NCBI RefSeq assembly: GCF_011299095.1
Contig: NZ_CP049889.1
Span: 1,530,501-1,594,500 of the forward strand
Source of the DNA: Jeotgalibaca porci
Lineage (GTDB): Bacteria > Bacillota > Bacilli > Lactobacillales > Aerococcaceae
Length of the DNA stretch: 64,000 bases
Direction: 5' to 3'
In this document: positions 34,446-43,630 of the stretch, piece by piece
How positions within the stretch are numbered: position 1 is the stretch's first letter
How the letters are laid out: the number at the start of each line of letters is the position of its first letter
The notes under the pieces: generated by a model
The model's database searches: none
Told to the model about the DNA's origin: nothing
The model's input: only the letters and a program-made list of their open reading frames with translations
Made by a program: the position numbers and the translations under genes

Positions 34446-35387
34446 ATGAAAAAATATATAGGAAAACGCATCGTTTTATCAGTTGTCACATTATTTGTTA
34501 TTGTTCTCATTTTATTTGTACTCATGCAGTGGATGCCGGGCTCACCGTTCAACGATGAAAAATTGTCGTTTGAGCAACAAATCGCTTTACGCGAAAAGTA
34601 TGGGCTAAACGATTCCGTTTTCGTCCAATTCTTCCGATACGTGAAAAATATGCTGACCGGCGACTTTGGAGAATCGTATACGATTTCGAAAAATACCCCC
34701 GTTTCAGTGTTATTGAAAAACCGTCTGCCGATTTCTCTCCTCTTAGGAGGGATGTCGATTGCATTGGGAACCATAACAGGTTTGGTATTGGGAATCTTCG
34801 CTGCTCTGAAACACAACACAATTTTTGATACAGCAGCCACATTCTTTTCCGTAGTAGGGGTTTCTATCCCATCTTACGTGTTTGCTTTGGGCCTCTCGTA
34901 CTATTTCGGGTTCCAATTGGGACTGTTTCCGATGCTCTTTAATCAAGATCACGGCTTTGTCGCTTACGTCTTGCCGGCATTAGCCCTCAGCATGACGGTT
35001 ACTGCTACGGTAGCCCGTTTCACTCGGACGGAAATGATTGAAGTGTTGAATTCCGATTATGTGCAACTGGTTGAAAGTAAAGGTGTTTCCGGGATCCAAC
35101 TCATTTTCAAACATGCCTTGAGAAATGCCTCTATTTCGATCATCACAATTCTAGGCCCGCTTGTCGTCAGTTTGATGACAGGAAGTCTGGTTGTTGAGAA
35201 GATATTCTCCGTACCGGGCATCGGTCAGTTGATGATCCAGGCGATTCAATCGAATGACTATAACGTTATTTTGACGTTGGCATTCGTTTATAGCGCGATG
35301 TATGTGGCAATCATGTTGGTAGTGGATATTTTATATGGCGTCCTGGACCCACGGATTCGCTTGGCAAAGGAGAATGTAAATGGATAA
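34446..35387 (+). CDS. oppB: Oligopeptide ABC transporter permease OppB
   Basis: Inner permease of the peptide importer, 313 aa with six membrane helices. The start MKKYIGKRIVLSVVTLFVIV and the following FVLMQWMPGSPF are typical of OppB/DppB. The EAA loop (VESKGVSGIQLIFKHALRNA) couples to the ATPases. The end overlaps oppC by 8 bases, so they are translationally coupled. AGAAAGGAA site before the ATG. Confidence 0.9.
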   Translation: MKKYIGKRIVLSVVTLFVIVLILFVLMQWMPGSPFNDEKLSFEQQIALREKYGLNDSVFVQFFRYVKNMLTGDFGESYTISKNTPVSVLLKNRLPISLLLGGMSIALGTITGLVLGIFAALKHNTIFDTAATFFSVVGVSIPSYVFALGLSYYFGFQLGLFPMLFNQDHGFVAYVLPALALSMTVTATVARFTRTEMIEVLNSDYVQLVESKGVSGIQLIFKHALRNASISIITILGPLVVSLMTGSLVVEKIFSVPGIGQLMIQAIQSNDYNVILTLAFVYSAMYVAIMLVVDILYGVLDPRIRLAKENVNG

Positions 35388-36426
35388 CACACTGCATACC
35401 CCAAAAGAAATGACACAAAAATTAGTATTTGTGGAAGATAAAGAACTTTTAATAGAAGAGAGTATTTATAAAGAAGACCCGCAGTGGAAACAAATGCTTG
35501 GGCGGGTTGCACGCAATAAAGGCTCTGTCATCGGCTTTTTCATGATTATTCTCATCTCCGGGCTGGCTATTTTTGGTCCGATGATTTCGGGATATGAATA
35601 TGACCAACAAATTACCGGTCATGAGAGCATGGCGCCGCGCATTCCTGTATTAGAAAATTTAGGCATTTTTGATGGTTCAGAAACGTTGAAAACATCTACC
35701 GGCGAGCTTGTTGTCAATAAATACGAAACACTTGCTGGTGGAGAAGATGTGTATCACTGGTTTGGAACGGACGTCCTGGGCCGAGATTTATTTACCCGGA
35801 CATGGATGGGGACGCGTATCTCTTTGTATATCGCATTAGTAGCGGTAATTGTGGATGTTCTCATCGGAATGACGTACGGAATGGTTTCAGGATACTACGG
35901 TGGTGTAGTAGATAACGTGATGCAACGGACGTTGGAAATCATTAACGGAATTCCGAGTTTAGTCGTTGTCACATTATTAATCATCATTTTGAAACCCGGT
36001 CTGTTGAGTATTACGTTAGCTATCGCGATTACGGGATGGATCGGCATGAGCCGGATTGCCCGGGCATCGATGCTCAAGTTAAAGGGCAGTGAGTATGTCT
36101 TGGCAGCCCGCACAATGGGCGCGAATGACCTGCAGATTATGTTCAAAGAAGTATTGCCGAACATCTTCTCACAATTGTTGATTATGTCGATGTTCTCGAT
36201 TCCGAGTGCCATCTTTACCGAAGCGTTCCTGGCATTCGTGGGAATTGGTATCCCGGTACCCATGGCATCGTTAGGTTCATTGATTTCAGAAAACTTTAAG
36301 TCGTTAACGACACATTTTTATATGATTGTTCCACCCGTATTGGTGTTGGGAATTTTGATGTTGAGCTTTAACTTGCTCGCAGATGGGTTACGTGATGCGT
36401 TAGACCCAACGTTGAAAGAGGTGTAA
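35380..36426 (+). CDS. oppC: Oligopeptide ABC transporter permease OppC
   Basis: Second permease, 348 aa. An N-terminal cytoplasmic segment precedes helix 1 (GSVIGFFMIILISGLAIF), a long external loop with DVYHWFGTDVLGRDLFTR (the OppC/DppC hallmark) and five further helices. The EAA loop is ARTMGANDLQIMFKEVLPNI. The overlap with oppB and a 2-base gap to oppD show a compact operon. Confidence 0.9.
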   Translation: MDNTLHTPKEMTQKLVFVEDKELLIEESIYKEDPQWKQMLGRVARNKGSVIGFFMIILISGLAIFGPMISGYEYDQQITGHESMAPRIPVLENLGIFDGSETLKTSTGELVVNKYETLAGGEDVYHWFGTDVLGRDLFTRTWMGTRISLYIALVAVIVDVLIGMTYGMVSGYYGGVVDNVMQRTLEIINGIPSLVVVTLLIIILKPGLLSITLAIAITGWIGMSRIARASMLKLKGSEYVLAARTMGANDLQIMFKEVLPNIFSQLLIMSMFSIPSAIFTEAFLAFVGIGIPVPMASLGSLISENFKSLTTHFYMIVPPVLVLGILMLSFNLLADGLRDALDPTLKEV

Positions 36427-36428
36427 CT

Positions 36429-37517
36429 ATGGCACGAGAGAAAGTATTGGAAATAAGAGATTTAACCATCAGCTTTAAGACGCATGGCGGGAAGTTACAG
36501 GCTGTCCGCGGTATTGATTTGGACTTGTATCGTGGGGAGACAATCGCGATTGTAGGCGAATCAGGGAGCGGTAAGTCTGTGACCGTAAAGGCCATCATGG
36601 GTATTTTAAGTAAGAATGGTCAGATTGAAAAAGGTGAAATCAATTACACCTATCAGGATAAAGAAGTAGAAGTAACTAAAAACATTTTAGAATTTTCGAA
36701 AAAGCAAATGCGGAAGACGATTAACGGCAAACGTATTGCGATGATTTTCCAGGATCCGATGACGTCTTTGGACCCAACGATGAGTATCGGAAATCAAGTG
36801 ATGGAAGGCATGCGGACGCATTACAAAACGCCGAAGAAAGAAGCGTATGAAAAAGCAGTGCGTTTGTTGGAACTGGTTGGGATTACGAATCCGGAAGAAC
36901 GGATGAAGAGCTACCCGCACCATTTGTCAGGCGGAATGCGCCAACGGATTGTAATTGCGATTGCCCTTGCTTGTGACCCGGATGTTCTGATTTGTGACGA
37001 ACCGACGACAGCGTTGGATGTAACGATTCAAGCGAAGATTTTGGAATTGATTAAAGATATTCAAAGGAAAACCGGTATTTCCGTTATTTATATTACCCAT
37101 GACCTCGGTGTTGTGGCGAAAGTGGCGGATTATGTAAATGTGATGTATGCCGGCCGTATTGTGGAAAAAGGTACGACGGATGAAATCTTTTATAATCCGC
37201 AACACCCTTATACATGGGGCTTGCTATTGGCGATGCCGGACTTGGATACGAAAACGAGCAAACTTTATTCAATTCCAGGCAATCCGCCGAACATGGCTAA
37301 AGAAATGACGGGCGATCCATTCTATCCCCGCAATGCTTACGCTTTACATATTGATAAAGAAAAAGAACCGGATCTTATGAAAGTGACTGATTCTCATTTT
37401 GCCGCTACGTGGTTGCTGAGTGAAGATAGTCCGGCGTATACGTTGCCGGCAGAATTGGTTGAACGTATCGAGCGGATGAAGGGAAAGGAGGAAGTAGCGC
37501 ATGGCATTACAAGTTGA
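36429..37517 (+). CDS. oppD: Oligopeptide ABC transporter ATPase OppD
   Basis: ATPase of the importer, 362 aa. Walker A is GESGSGKSV, signature [12 protein letters not shown], Walker [13 protein letters not shown], with the H-loop in [11 protein letters not shown]. The C-terminal oligopeptide extension begins with [12 protein letters not shown] and lacks the Fe-S cysteine cluster seen in some dipeptide ATPases (it has no clear CxxxCP segment). The last bases overlap oppF by 17, so the two are coupled. Confidence 0.9.
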   Translation: MAREKVLEIRDLTISFKTHGGKLQAVRGIDLDLYRGETIAIVGESGSGKSVTVKAIMGILSKNGQIEKGEINYTYQDKEVEVTKNILEFSKKQMRKTINGKRIAMIFQDPMTSLDPTMSIGNQVMEGMRTHYKTPKKEAYEKAVRLLELVGITNPEERMKSYPHHLSGGMRQRIVIAIALACDPDVLICDEPTTALDVTIQAKILELIKDIQRKTGISVIYITHDLGVVAKVADYVNVMYAGRIVEKGTTDEIFYNPQHPYTWGLLLAMPDLDTKTSKLYSIPGNPPNMAKEMTGDPFYPRNAYALHIDKEKEPDLMKVTDSHFAATWLLSEDSPAYTLPAELVERIERMKGKEEVAHGITS

Positions 37518-38436
37518 ACCACTGTTACAAGTGAAAGATTTGAAGCAATATTTTAAGGTCAACCGTAATTATACGGTGAAAGCTGTGGACGGTATTTCCT
37601 TTGACATTTATCCGGGTGAAACGTACGGATTGGTAGGGGAATCAGGAAGCGGGAAGTCAACGATTGGCCGCTCTGTCATTCGTCTCCATGATATTACGGA
37701 CGGCGCGATTAACTTTAACGGGCAGGACATTTCGGGAAAATTAAAAAGTGAGACCAACAGTATGTTGCGTACGAAGATGCAGATGATTTTCCAAGATCCG
37801 ATGGCGAGCTTGAATCCGCGTAAAAATGTGATGGATATTGTTGCACACGGCTTGGATATTCAAGGGACGGCGGGTACGAAGAACGAGCGAGCACAAAAGG
37901 TAATGGATATCTTGGAACGTGTTGGTTTGTCCCGTGATTTTGCAGGTCGTTTCCCAAGTCAATTCTCAGGTGGGCAGCGTCAACGTTTGGGTATTGCCCG
38001 GGCATTGATTATGAATCCGGATTTAATTATTGCGGATGAGGCAATCAGTGCGTTGGATGTGTCTATCCAAGCGCAAATCGTGAACTTGATGAAAGAGATT
38101 CAAGAGGAAACGAATATTGCGTATCTGTTCATTGCGCATGATTTATCAATGGTTCGCTACATTTCTGATCGAATTGGGGTTCTACATTTGGGCCATATGA
38201 TTGAAACAGGCACGACTGAAGAAATCTTCAACAATCCTATTCACCCGTATACGAAATCTTTAATTTCCGCTATCCCACATCCAAACCCGATTGTTGAACG
38301 CAAACGCGTGGCATTGTCTTATGACTATGAAACGAGCGGATTGGATTATAACGCAGGCAGCCAACATCTCATCGATGGTACTCACTACGTTCTTGGTACA
38401 GATGAAGATGTCGAAAAATGGCAAGCCGAAGATTAA
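37501..38436 (+). CDS. oppF: Oligopeptide ABC transporter ATPase OppF
   Basis: Second ATPase, 311 aa. Walker [11 protein letters not shown]-loop MIFQDPMASLNPR, signature FSGGQRQRLGIA, Walker B LIIADEAISALD and the H-loop FIAHDLSMVRY. The C-terminal oligopeptide-binding extension includes PYTKSLISAIPHPNP. The start overlaps oppD, with the ribosome site GGAAAGGAGG inside it. A strong terminator ends the operon, so the defence island downstream is transcriptionally separate. Confidence 0.9.
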   Translation: MALQVEPLLQVKDLKQYFKVNRNYTVKAVDGISFDIYPGETYGLVGESGSGKSTIGRSVIRLHDITDGAINFNGQDISGKLKSETNSMLRTKMQMIFQDPMASLNPRKNVMDIVAHGLDIQGTAGTKNERAQKVMDILERVGLSRDFAGRFPSQFSGGQRQRLGIARALIMNPDLIIADEAISALDVSIQAQIVNLMKEIQEETNIAYLFIAHDLSMVRYISDRIGVLHLGHMIETGTTEEIFNNPIHPYTKSLISAIPHPNPIVERKRVALSYDYETSGLDYNAGSQHLIDGTHYVLGTDEDVEKWQAED

Positions 38437-38457
38437 CTGCATATGAAACATCCTCCT

Positions 38458-38503
38458 ACCAAACAGGTACGCGCAGTAGTGGCGTGTGCCTGTTTGGTTT
38501 TTT
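38458..38503 (+). terminator. Terminator of the opp operon
   Basis: Stem ACCAAACAGGTACGCGC / GCGTGTGCCTGTTTGGT followed by TTTTTTG. Confidence 0.85.
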
Positions 38504-38517
38504 GTGTGGATGGGAAG

Positions 38518-38689
38518 AATGCGAATTTTATTGGTTTGGATAGGGGTGAAGTTCGCTTCGGGAGGAAATCCCTTCCGAAATACGCACTGCTTGTGAGTAG
38601 CCATGGGACCGCTTGGAGCCCAGGTCTCCAAGCTTGAAAGCCTCAAAAGCCCCGTAGCCACTAAAGTGGAACGGGGCTTAATTCGCATT
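38518..38689. repeat. 172-bp structured element with 10-bp perfect terminal inverted repeats
   Basis: Begins AATGCGAATT and ends AATTCGCATT, perfect inverted repeats, with GGATG continuing the symmetry imperfectly outside. Inside are at least three hairpins: TTCGGGAGG...CCCTTCCGAA, CTTGGAG/CTCCAAG and GCCCCGT/ACGGGGC. No reading frame is convincing. Either a MITE-like element or a structured RNA. No flanking target duplication is obvious. Confidence 0.6.
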
Positions 38690-38946
38690 TCATCCTTTTC
38701 ATGGCTCTCACGCGGTGCTATTTCTGCAGGGATTTCTTATTTAATCAAAAAAGGAAACTACTATATAAATAATAAAACAAGGTACGTTAATATTATTATA
38801 TTTATTTACGCATTGAGTTATATTAGATGATATAATGTAAGGGTAATCATAATTTAATCAATAATGAAAAACTAATAAATTAAATTTATGTTATTCCTGA
38901 ACTTAAATTTTGAACTGTAAAGTCATCAGTGAAAGGGAGATAACAA
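38690..38946. other. AT-rich leader region of the defence cassette
   Basis: No gene seen. An extended -10 promoter lies at 38828-38836, leaving a leader of about 105 bases before the first cassette gene. A weak AAAGGGAG ribosome site precedes that gene. Confidence 0.5.
38828..38836 (+). promoter_or_regulatory. Extended -10 promoter of the defence cassette
   Basis: TGATATAAT, a perfect extended -10 in AT-rich DNA. No clear -35 at the right distance. Confidence 0.5.
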
Positions 38947-39660
38947 ATGCTTACCGATGAAAAATTATTAGAAATGGCACAAAATGAAATCGATATAAAA
39001 GTCCAAGCTTATAAAGGTGTAAAAGTTTCTACAATAAAAAAGGAAATTCTTGAATTAACTTTACTAGATAATAAAGCCTCGTTTGTTGAGCTATCAAAAA
39101 AGATGTTAAGTTTGAAAAGTAATCAGTTTTTTCTATGTGATGAAAAAATAGATGCCGTATTAAAGACTGTTCGTATTACAGGAAATGAAAAACCAGCAGA
39201 GTCAATGTCTTTTATGCCTATAGATTTTCAAGAATGGGTATCGTGCGGAAGTTGGGAAGATAATTCACTGTATCGCTACTTTAAGAAGAAAACTCTAGTC
39301 TTATTTATATTTCAACAATATCCACTTGGACAAAGAGTAGCTGATGATGAGATGACATTTTTAGATGCAGTGGTTTGGAAAATGACAGACTATGATATTA
39401 ATAATGGATTAAAAGAGGTATGGGAAGAAGTATGTAGACTTATTAATACTGGAGAACTAGAAATTACTCCGACAAGGCAAAAAAGTGGAAAAATAATAAA
39501 TAAAAATAATTTGCCGTCAGCTAAATTTAATTATTTAGGACATTTACGCCCAGGAGGAGTAAATGGAGAAGATAAAACAAAATTGCCCACGGGACAGTAT
39601 TTAGTTAAACAAAGATTTTGGTTTAATAAAGAATATGTAAATGAAATTATTGAAAGATAA
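38947..39660 (+). CDS. Free-standing Sau3AI C-terminal (effector) domain protein
   Basis: A 237-aa protein that aligns over its whole length with the C-terminal half (about residues 225-456) of the Sau3AI-like nuclease encoded 6 kb downstream. Shared blocks are KTVRITGNEKPAESMSFMPI against KTIRLEPDGIPKEHMSFENI, the SWEDNSLYRYF / EWEDSQLYEKF pair and GEDKTKLPTGQYLVKQRFWF against GSDKTDLPDGQRITKQCYWL. In Sau3AI this half is a catalytically inactive MutH-like fold that binds GATC as an allosteric effector site; no D-ExK motif is visible here. So it is probably a GATC-binding sensor. Unusually, it has no nuclease half of its own. It is the first gene of a tight three-gene operon (14-base gap to the next). 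Confidence 0.75.
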   Translation: MLTDEKLLEMAQNEIDIKVQAYKGVKVSTIKKEILELTLLDNKASFVELSKKMLSLKSNQFFLCDEKIDAVLKTVRITGNEKPAESMSFMPIDFQEWVSCGSWEDNSLYRYFKKKTLVLFIFQQYPLGQRVADDEMTFLDAVVWKMTDYDINNGLKEVWEEVCRLINTGELEITPTRQKSGKIINKNNLPSAKFNYLGHLRPGGVNGEDKTKLPTGQYLVKQRFWFNKEYVNEIIER

Positions 39661-39674
39661 AGGGTGAATGTAAT

Positions 39675-40949
39675 ATGTCAAAAATAGATTTGATTAAATT
39701 ATACAATCAAGGAATAGTTAAAAAAGGAGTTCATAATCTGAACGTTCCAATTAAAAAATTCAATGGAGAAAGTTATAGTGGGGAAACTTACATGATTCCA
39801 TTGGAGTATCTATATTACAACGATCAAAATGGGAGAATAGGAGTTGCTCTTTCAGAGTATGAAAGTACTAATGGTCGAATAATTCCTGGACATAATGAAG
39901 AGTACAATCTAGCAATTCAAAATATGATTATAAATGATGGAGAAAATTCGACAAAAAAAGAGATGGAAAAATTAAAAAGAGATATGCATGTGAAAGGTCA
40001 ACAAGAGGCAGGTTATGTCTTAAAAGATGGTAGAGTTATTGATGGCAATCGACGTTTTACTGCTAAAAGGCTGTTACAACAAGATGCAGATATTACTGGT
40101 GATCAGTATTTTGAAGCCGTAATATTAAATGATCTATCTTTTAAAAACCATGATGACCAAAAGAAAATAAAATCTTTAGAGTTGCAAATTCAGTTTGGCA
40201 AGCTTGGTAAAGTAGATTATCATGCTATTGATAGAGCAATAGATGCTTATAAGACCGTAAAAGTAAATAATATAATGACTGCAAAAGAATACTCTGAGTA
40301 TGCAGGATTTGGGTCAACAAATGAAGTAAACAAAAGAATACTAGAAGCTGAATTAATTGTGAGGTTTTTAGAATTCTCCAATGCTGACCCTGAAAATTAT
40401 GCATTAGCTAAGCAACTAGAGTTAGACGGCCCTATACAAGATTTAATACCTCAATACAAAAAGTTTAAAGGCCAAGATAACGAAACTCAGCTTTTAGATT
40501 CTATATTTACCAAAATATTACAAATTAGAATAACTAAAGAAGATTATAAAAAATCATACCGAGAAATTGTGAAAAATGTGGTTGGAACAAAGAAAGAAAG
40601 TAATTTCATTGAAGAAATGGAAGACGTTACTGATTTAATTGTTGATGCTTTAGATAGTAGTGAGCCCATAAAGAGTAATATTGAATTAACCTCCGTGCTT
40701 GCTAGTAATAAATCAATTTCCACAGCTTTGTCTGAGGTTCAAGATATTACAGGTAAATTTTCAGAGTCAGTAAAGAATCATAAGGAAAGAACTATGCCTA
40801 TAACGTTGATGACAAGAGCTATTAATAGTTTAAGTTCTATAGATATATCAGTTATCCCTCATTTAGAGTCGAAAGATAAATACCAATTATTGAACAAACT
40901 AGAAGAGCTAAAGTTCTATATAGATGCTATAAAATCGGCAGGTGAATAA
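39675..40949 (+). CDS. DGNRR-motif protein (ParB/Srx-fold or DUF262-like) of the cassette
   Basis: A 424-aa protein of AT-rich composition. After an N-terminal beta-rich part, a ParB/Srx-like element is visible: YVLKDGRVIDGNRRFTAKRL, with D123, G124, N125, R126 and R127 as the DGxxR nucleotide-binding-type motif. In related defence proteins (DUF262 in SspE and GmrSD, DndB) a DGQQR or DGQHR motif binds or hydrolyses nucleotides. The C-terminal half is helical and acidic. The gene is separated by 14 bases from the previous gene and by 3 from the next. I suggest an NTP-binding switch that couples recognition to the helicase, but no function is shown. Confidence 0.6.
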   Translation: MSKIDLIKLYNQGIVKKGVHNLNVPIKKFNGESYSGETYMIPLEYLYYNDQNGRIGVALSEYESTNGRIIPGHNEEYNLAIQNMIINDGENSTKKEMEKLKRDMHVKGQQEAGYVLKDGRVIDGNRRFTAKRLLQQDADITGDQYFEAVILNDLSFKNHDDQKKIKSLELQIQFGKLGKVDYHAIDRAIDAYKTVKVNNIMTAKEYSEYAGFGSTNEVNKRILEAELIVRFLEFSNADPENYALAKQLELDGPIQDLIPQYKKFKGQDNETQLLDSIFTKILQIRITKEDYKKSYREIVKNVVGTKKESNFIEEMEDVTDLIVDALDSSEPIKSNIELTSVLASNKSISTALSEVQDITGKFSESVKNHKERTMPITLMTRAINSLSSIDISVIPHLESKDKYQLLNKLEELKFYIDAIKSAGE

Positions 40950-40952
40950 CTA

Positions 40953-43544
40953 ATGTTAAAATCATTGCAAAATGATATTAAAGGAAGTTACAACTCCCTT
41001 TCGAATGATATTCCTAGAGAGTTTTACAATCCTATTCTTGCAAAATCTAAAGAGTATAAGCGTGTTAGTGGTTATTTTTCTTCCAAAGCTCTATCGCTAT
41101 ATTCTGAAGGATTAGACAGGCTAGCTGAGAATAATGGGAAAATGAAATTAATAATCTCGCAAGACATTTCTCAAGGCGATTATAATCAGATAAAAGAGGG
41201 ATATAGATTACGCTCGCAGGACGAGAGGTTAACCGATGTTGATAAAAAACGACTAGGTAATTTAGCTTTTTTGATTGCTAGTAATAGAGCTGATATTAAG
41301 TTTGGATTTGTTAATAACGGATTATTTCATACAAAATGGGGTCTATTTGAAGACGAACGAGGGGACAAGGTATATTTCAATGGTTCATTAAATGAAACGG
41401 CCAGAGGAATCGAGAATAATTATGATTCATTTGATGTAGATTTTTCATGGGATACAAGTGTTAACGTTAGAGAAAGAATCACACAAAAAACTACTGAGTT
41501 CGATATTTTATGGAATAATCTCCATGATGTTATAAAAGTAAAAAATGCTAATGATGTTATTTATGAACTAATTGGAAATTACAATATAGGTAAGATTCAA
41601 AAAAACTATACACTAGAATCCAATATGGTAGTGTTCGATATGGATGCTGATAATTTCTATTTAATTGATAAAACAAATGAAGAAACTATCGGCAAAAAGT
41701 CTTTCAAAAATAAACTTATTTATTATGTTGACGATGAAAAAGGATATCCTTATTTTAGGGGAGATTTTGATTATAAGACTGTAGAAAAAATTATTGATAA
41801 TGCTCAAAAACAGACTATTAAGAATGGTTATGAATTTATTATAACCCCAGAAGTTAAAAGATTTATTAACTCACAAAGATATTCAATTAATGAATATAGA
41901 AAATCAGGGCTTACACTTAAAGAAATGGATTTGGCTATATGGGGAGAAGAATTCCGAGAGTTTTCAGAAATCGTTTCCGATGAAGTTGTTCGTCCTATGA
42001 AAAAAGCCCAACTACAAGCAGCAATGTATATGCTTACCCAAAAAAGAGCAGCTAACTTTTCTGTCCCTGGTTCTGGGAAAACCGCAATGGTACTTTCAAT
42101 ATTTGCATATCTAAATAGTATAAAAAAGAAGACTCCAATAAAAAGAATCTTAGTGATTTGTCCAATAAACGCATTTATGTCATGGATAGATGAATTTAAG
42201 TTTGTTTTTGGAAGTAAAAAGCAACTGAAGCAACTAAGTGTTCATGATGAAAAAGTGAACGGAAATATTTATGCTTTTGAGACTTTCTGGGTAGACTCAA
42301 ACTTGGTACTCGTAAACTATGAATCATTAAACAAGTTCCAAGACTCAATTATAAAATGTTTAGAGACGACGAAAGATACCATGATTGTCTATGATGAGGT
42401 TCATCGAGTAAAAGGTATCGAATCGAAACGTGCAATTTCTGCCTTAGAAATAGCGGATAAAGCTGATTATAGATATGTTCTGACGGGAACTCCAATCCCT
42501 AATAGTTACCTAGATATCTATAATTTCTTGAATATTCTTTATAAAAATGAATATAATTCTTATTTTGGATTTGATTACAAATTACTGAATAATCCAGATC
42601 AGTATGAGATTGAAGAAATAAATGAAAAATTAAAACCATATTACTGGAGGACTAGTAAAGAAGATTTAGGCGTTCCTAAAGCAGAAGCGGATCATATTAT
42701 TGAAGTTCGACCAAGTCAAGAGCAAGAAAGATTGTCCCAAATTATATACACCAAAACGGAAAATAGTTTGGCCGTTTGGATTAGGATGATTCAGTTATCC
42801 ACAAATCCTGAACTAATTAATCAAGTTATTAACTATAATGATTTAGGTTATAGTGATGCCGATACGTTCGAAGATGAATCTTATGACCAAATGGGTGAAA
42901 GGTTTAGGAAGGAACTAGAAGAAAGCATACATAATGCTTCCGTAGGAGAAGTGAAGGATTGGGACTTATCTAAGATAGAGTCACCTAAGTTTACAAGGGG
43001 AATAGACTTAGTATTAGAGTTGGTTCGCGAAGGGAAAAAAGTTGTTGTTTGGGGCCTTTTCGTTGATACTTTAAAAAAAATAACAAAGAGTCTTGAGAAG
43101 CATGGAATAAAGGTAGGTTTGATTTATGGTGGAACCCCAAAAGAAGAACGAGAAAATATGATAAACACTTTTAAAGAATCAAACGAGAGTATCACAGTGT
43201 TGGTATCAAATCCTAATACTTTAGGTGAGTCAGTTTCTCTACATACTGTTGCTCATGATGCAGTATACTTTGAATATAATTATAACTTGACCTTTATGCT
43301 GCAGTCACGTGATAGGATACATCGACTAGGACTAAAGAAAGATGATAAAACAAATTACTATTATCTTATGACTGTCTCAGATAAAGAAATGTTTAACTTC
43401 ATTGATCAAAAGATATATACAAGATTGAACGAAAAATCTGAACGAATGATTGCAGCGATAGACGGTGAATTCTTAATTCCTGAATTCGAAGATGATGAAA
43501 TCGAAGAGATGAAAAGAATTATTTATTCAGAACGTGGATATTAA
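40953..43544 (+). CDS. PLD-like nuclease domain fused to SNF2-type helicase
   Basis: An 863-aa protein. The N-terminal ~190 residues look like a phospholipase D-type nuclease: H126 and K128 in FHTKWGLFED followed by FNGSLNETARG, the usual second part of the HKD motif, although the Asp position holds Glu then Asp. A linker leads to a helicase domain with Walker A VPGSGKTAM (K376), DEVH box (D481), motif III LTGTPIPN, and SNF2-type motifs V (SNPNTLGESVSLH) and VI (QSRDRIHRLG, Q784-R791). SNF2 proteins translocate on duplex DNA. Together this is a plausible motor-plus-nuclease effector. PLD-like domains act as dimers. It ends the cassette. Confidence 0.75.
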   Translation: MLKSLQNDIKGSYNSLSNDIPREFYNPILAKSKEYKRVSGYFSSKALSLYSEGLDRLAENNGKMKLIISQDISQGDYNQIKEGYRLRSQDERLTDVDKKRLGNLAFLIASNRADIKFGFVNNGLFHTKWGLFEDERGDKVYFNGSLNETARGIENNYDSFDVDFSWDTSVNVRERITQKTTEFDILWNNLHDVIKVKNANDVIYELIGNYNIGKIQKNYTLESNMVVFDMDADNFYLIDKTNEETIGKKSFKNKLIYYVDDEKGYPYFRGDFDYKTVEKIIDNAQKQTIKNGYEFIITPEVKRFINSQRYSINEYRKSGLTLKEMDLAIWGEEFREFSEIVSDEVVRPMKKAQLQAAMYMLTQKRAANFSVPGSGKTAMVLSIFAYLNSIKKKTPIKRILVICPINAFMSWIDEFKFVFGSKKQLKQLSVHDEKVNGNIYAFETFWVDSNLVLVNYESLNKFQDSIIKCLETTKDTMIVYDEVHRVKGIESKRAISALEIADKADYRYVLTGTPIPNSYLDIYNFLNILYKNEYNSYFGFDYKLLNNPDQYEIEEINEKLKPYYWRTSKEDLGVPKAEADHIIEVRPSQEQERLSQIIYTKTENSLAVWIRMIQLSTNPELINQVINYNDLGYSDADTFEDESYDQMGERFRKELEESIHNASVGEVKDWDLSKIESPKFTRGIDLVLELVREGKKVVVWGLFVDTLKKITKSLEKHGIKVGLIYGGTPKEERENMINTFKESNESITVLVSNPNTLGESVSLHTVAHDAVYFEYNYNLTFMLQSRDRIHRLGLKKDDKTNYYYLMTVSDKEMFNFIDQKIYTRLNEKSERMIAAIDGEFLIPEFEDDEIEEMKRIIYSERGY

Positions 43545-43550
43545 TAAAGC

Positions 43551-43593
43551 AAAAAAGATAGATGTGGGCTTTTAATCCATATCTATCTTTTAG
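43551..43593. terminator. Bidirectional terminator between helicase and methylase genes
   Basis: Stem AAAGATAGATGTGG / CCATATCTATCTTT with A- and T-runs on both sides. Confidence 0.75.
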
Positions 43594-43630
43594 TTTAGTT
43601 ATTTACTCTACTTTGAAGTTTCTAACTAGT

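Noticed and set aside
38443-38830. Two short frames in the gap after oppF
   Set aside because: They run through a terminator and the inverted-repeat element without a ribosome site or conserved-looking composition.
38947-43544. DISARM or Dnd/Ssp system
   Set aside because: There is no DUF1998 protein, no DndACDE and no SspBCD. The PLD and SNF2 modules are fused, and the methylase belongs to the adjacent GATC pair.
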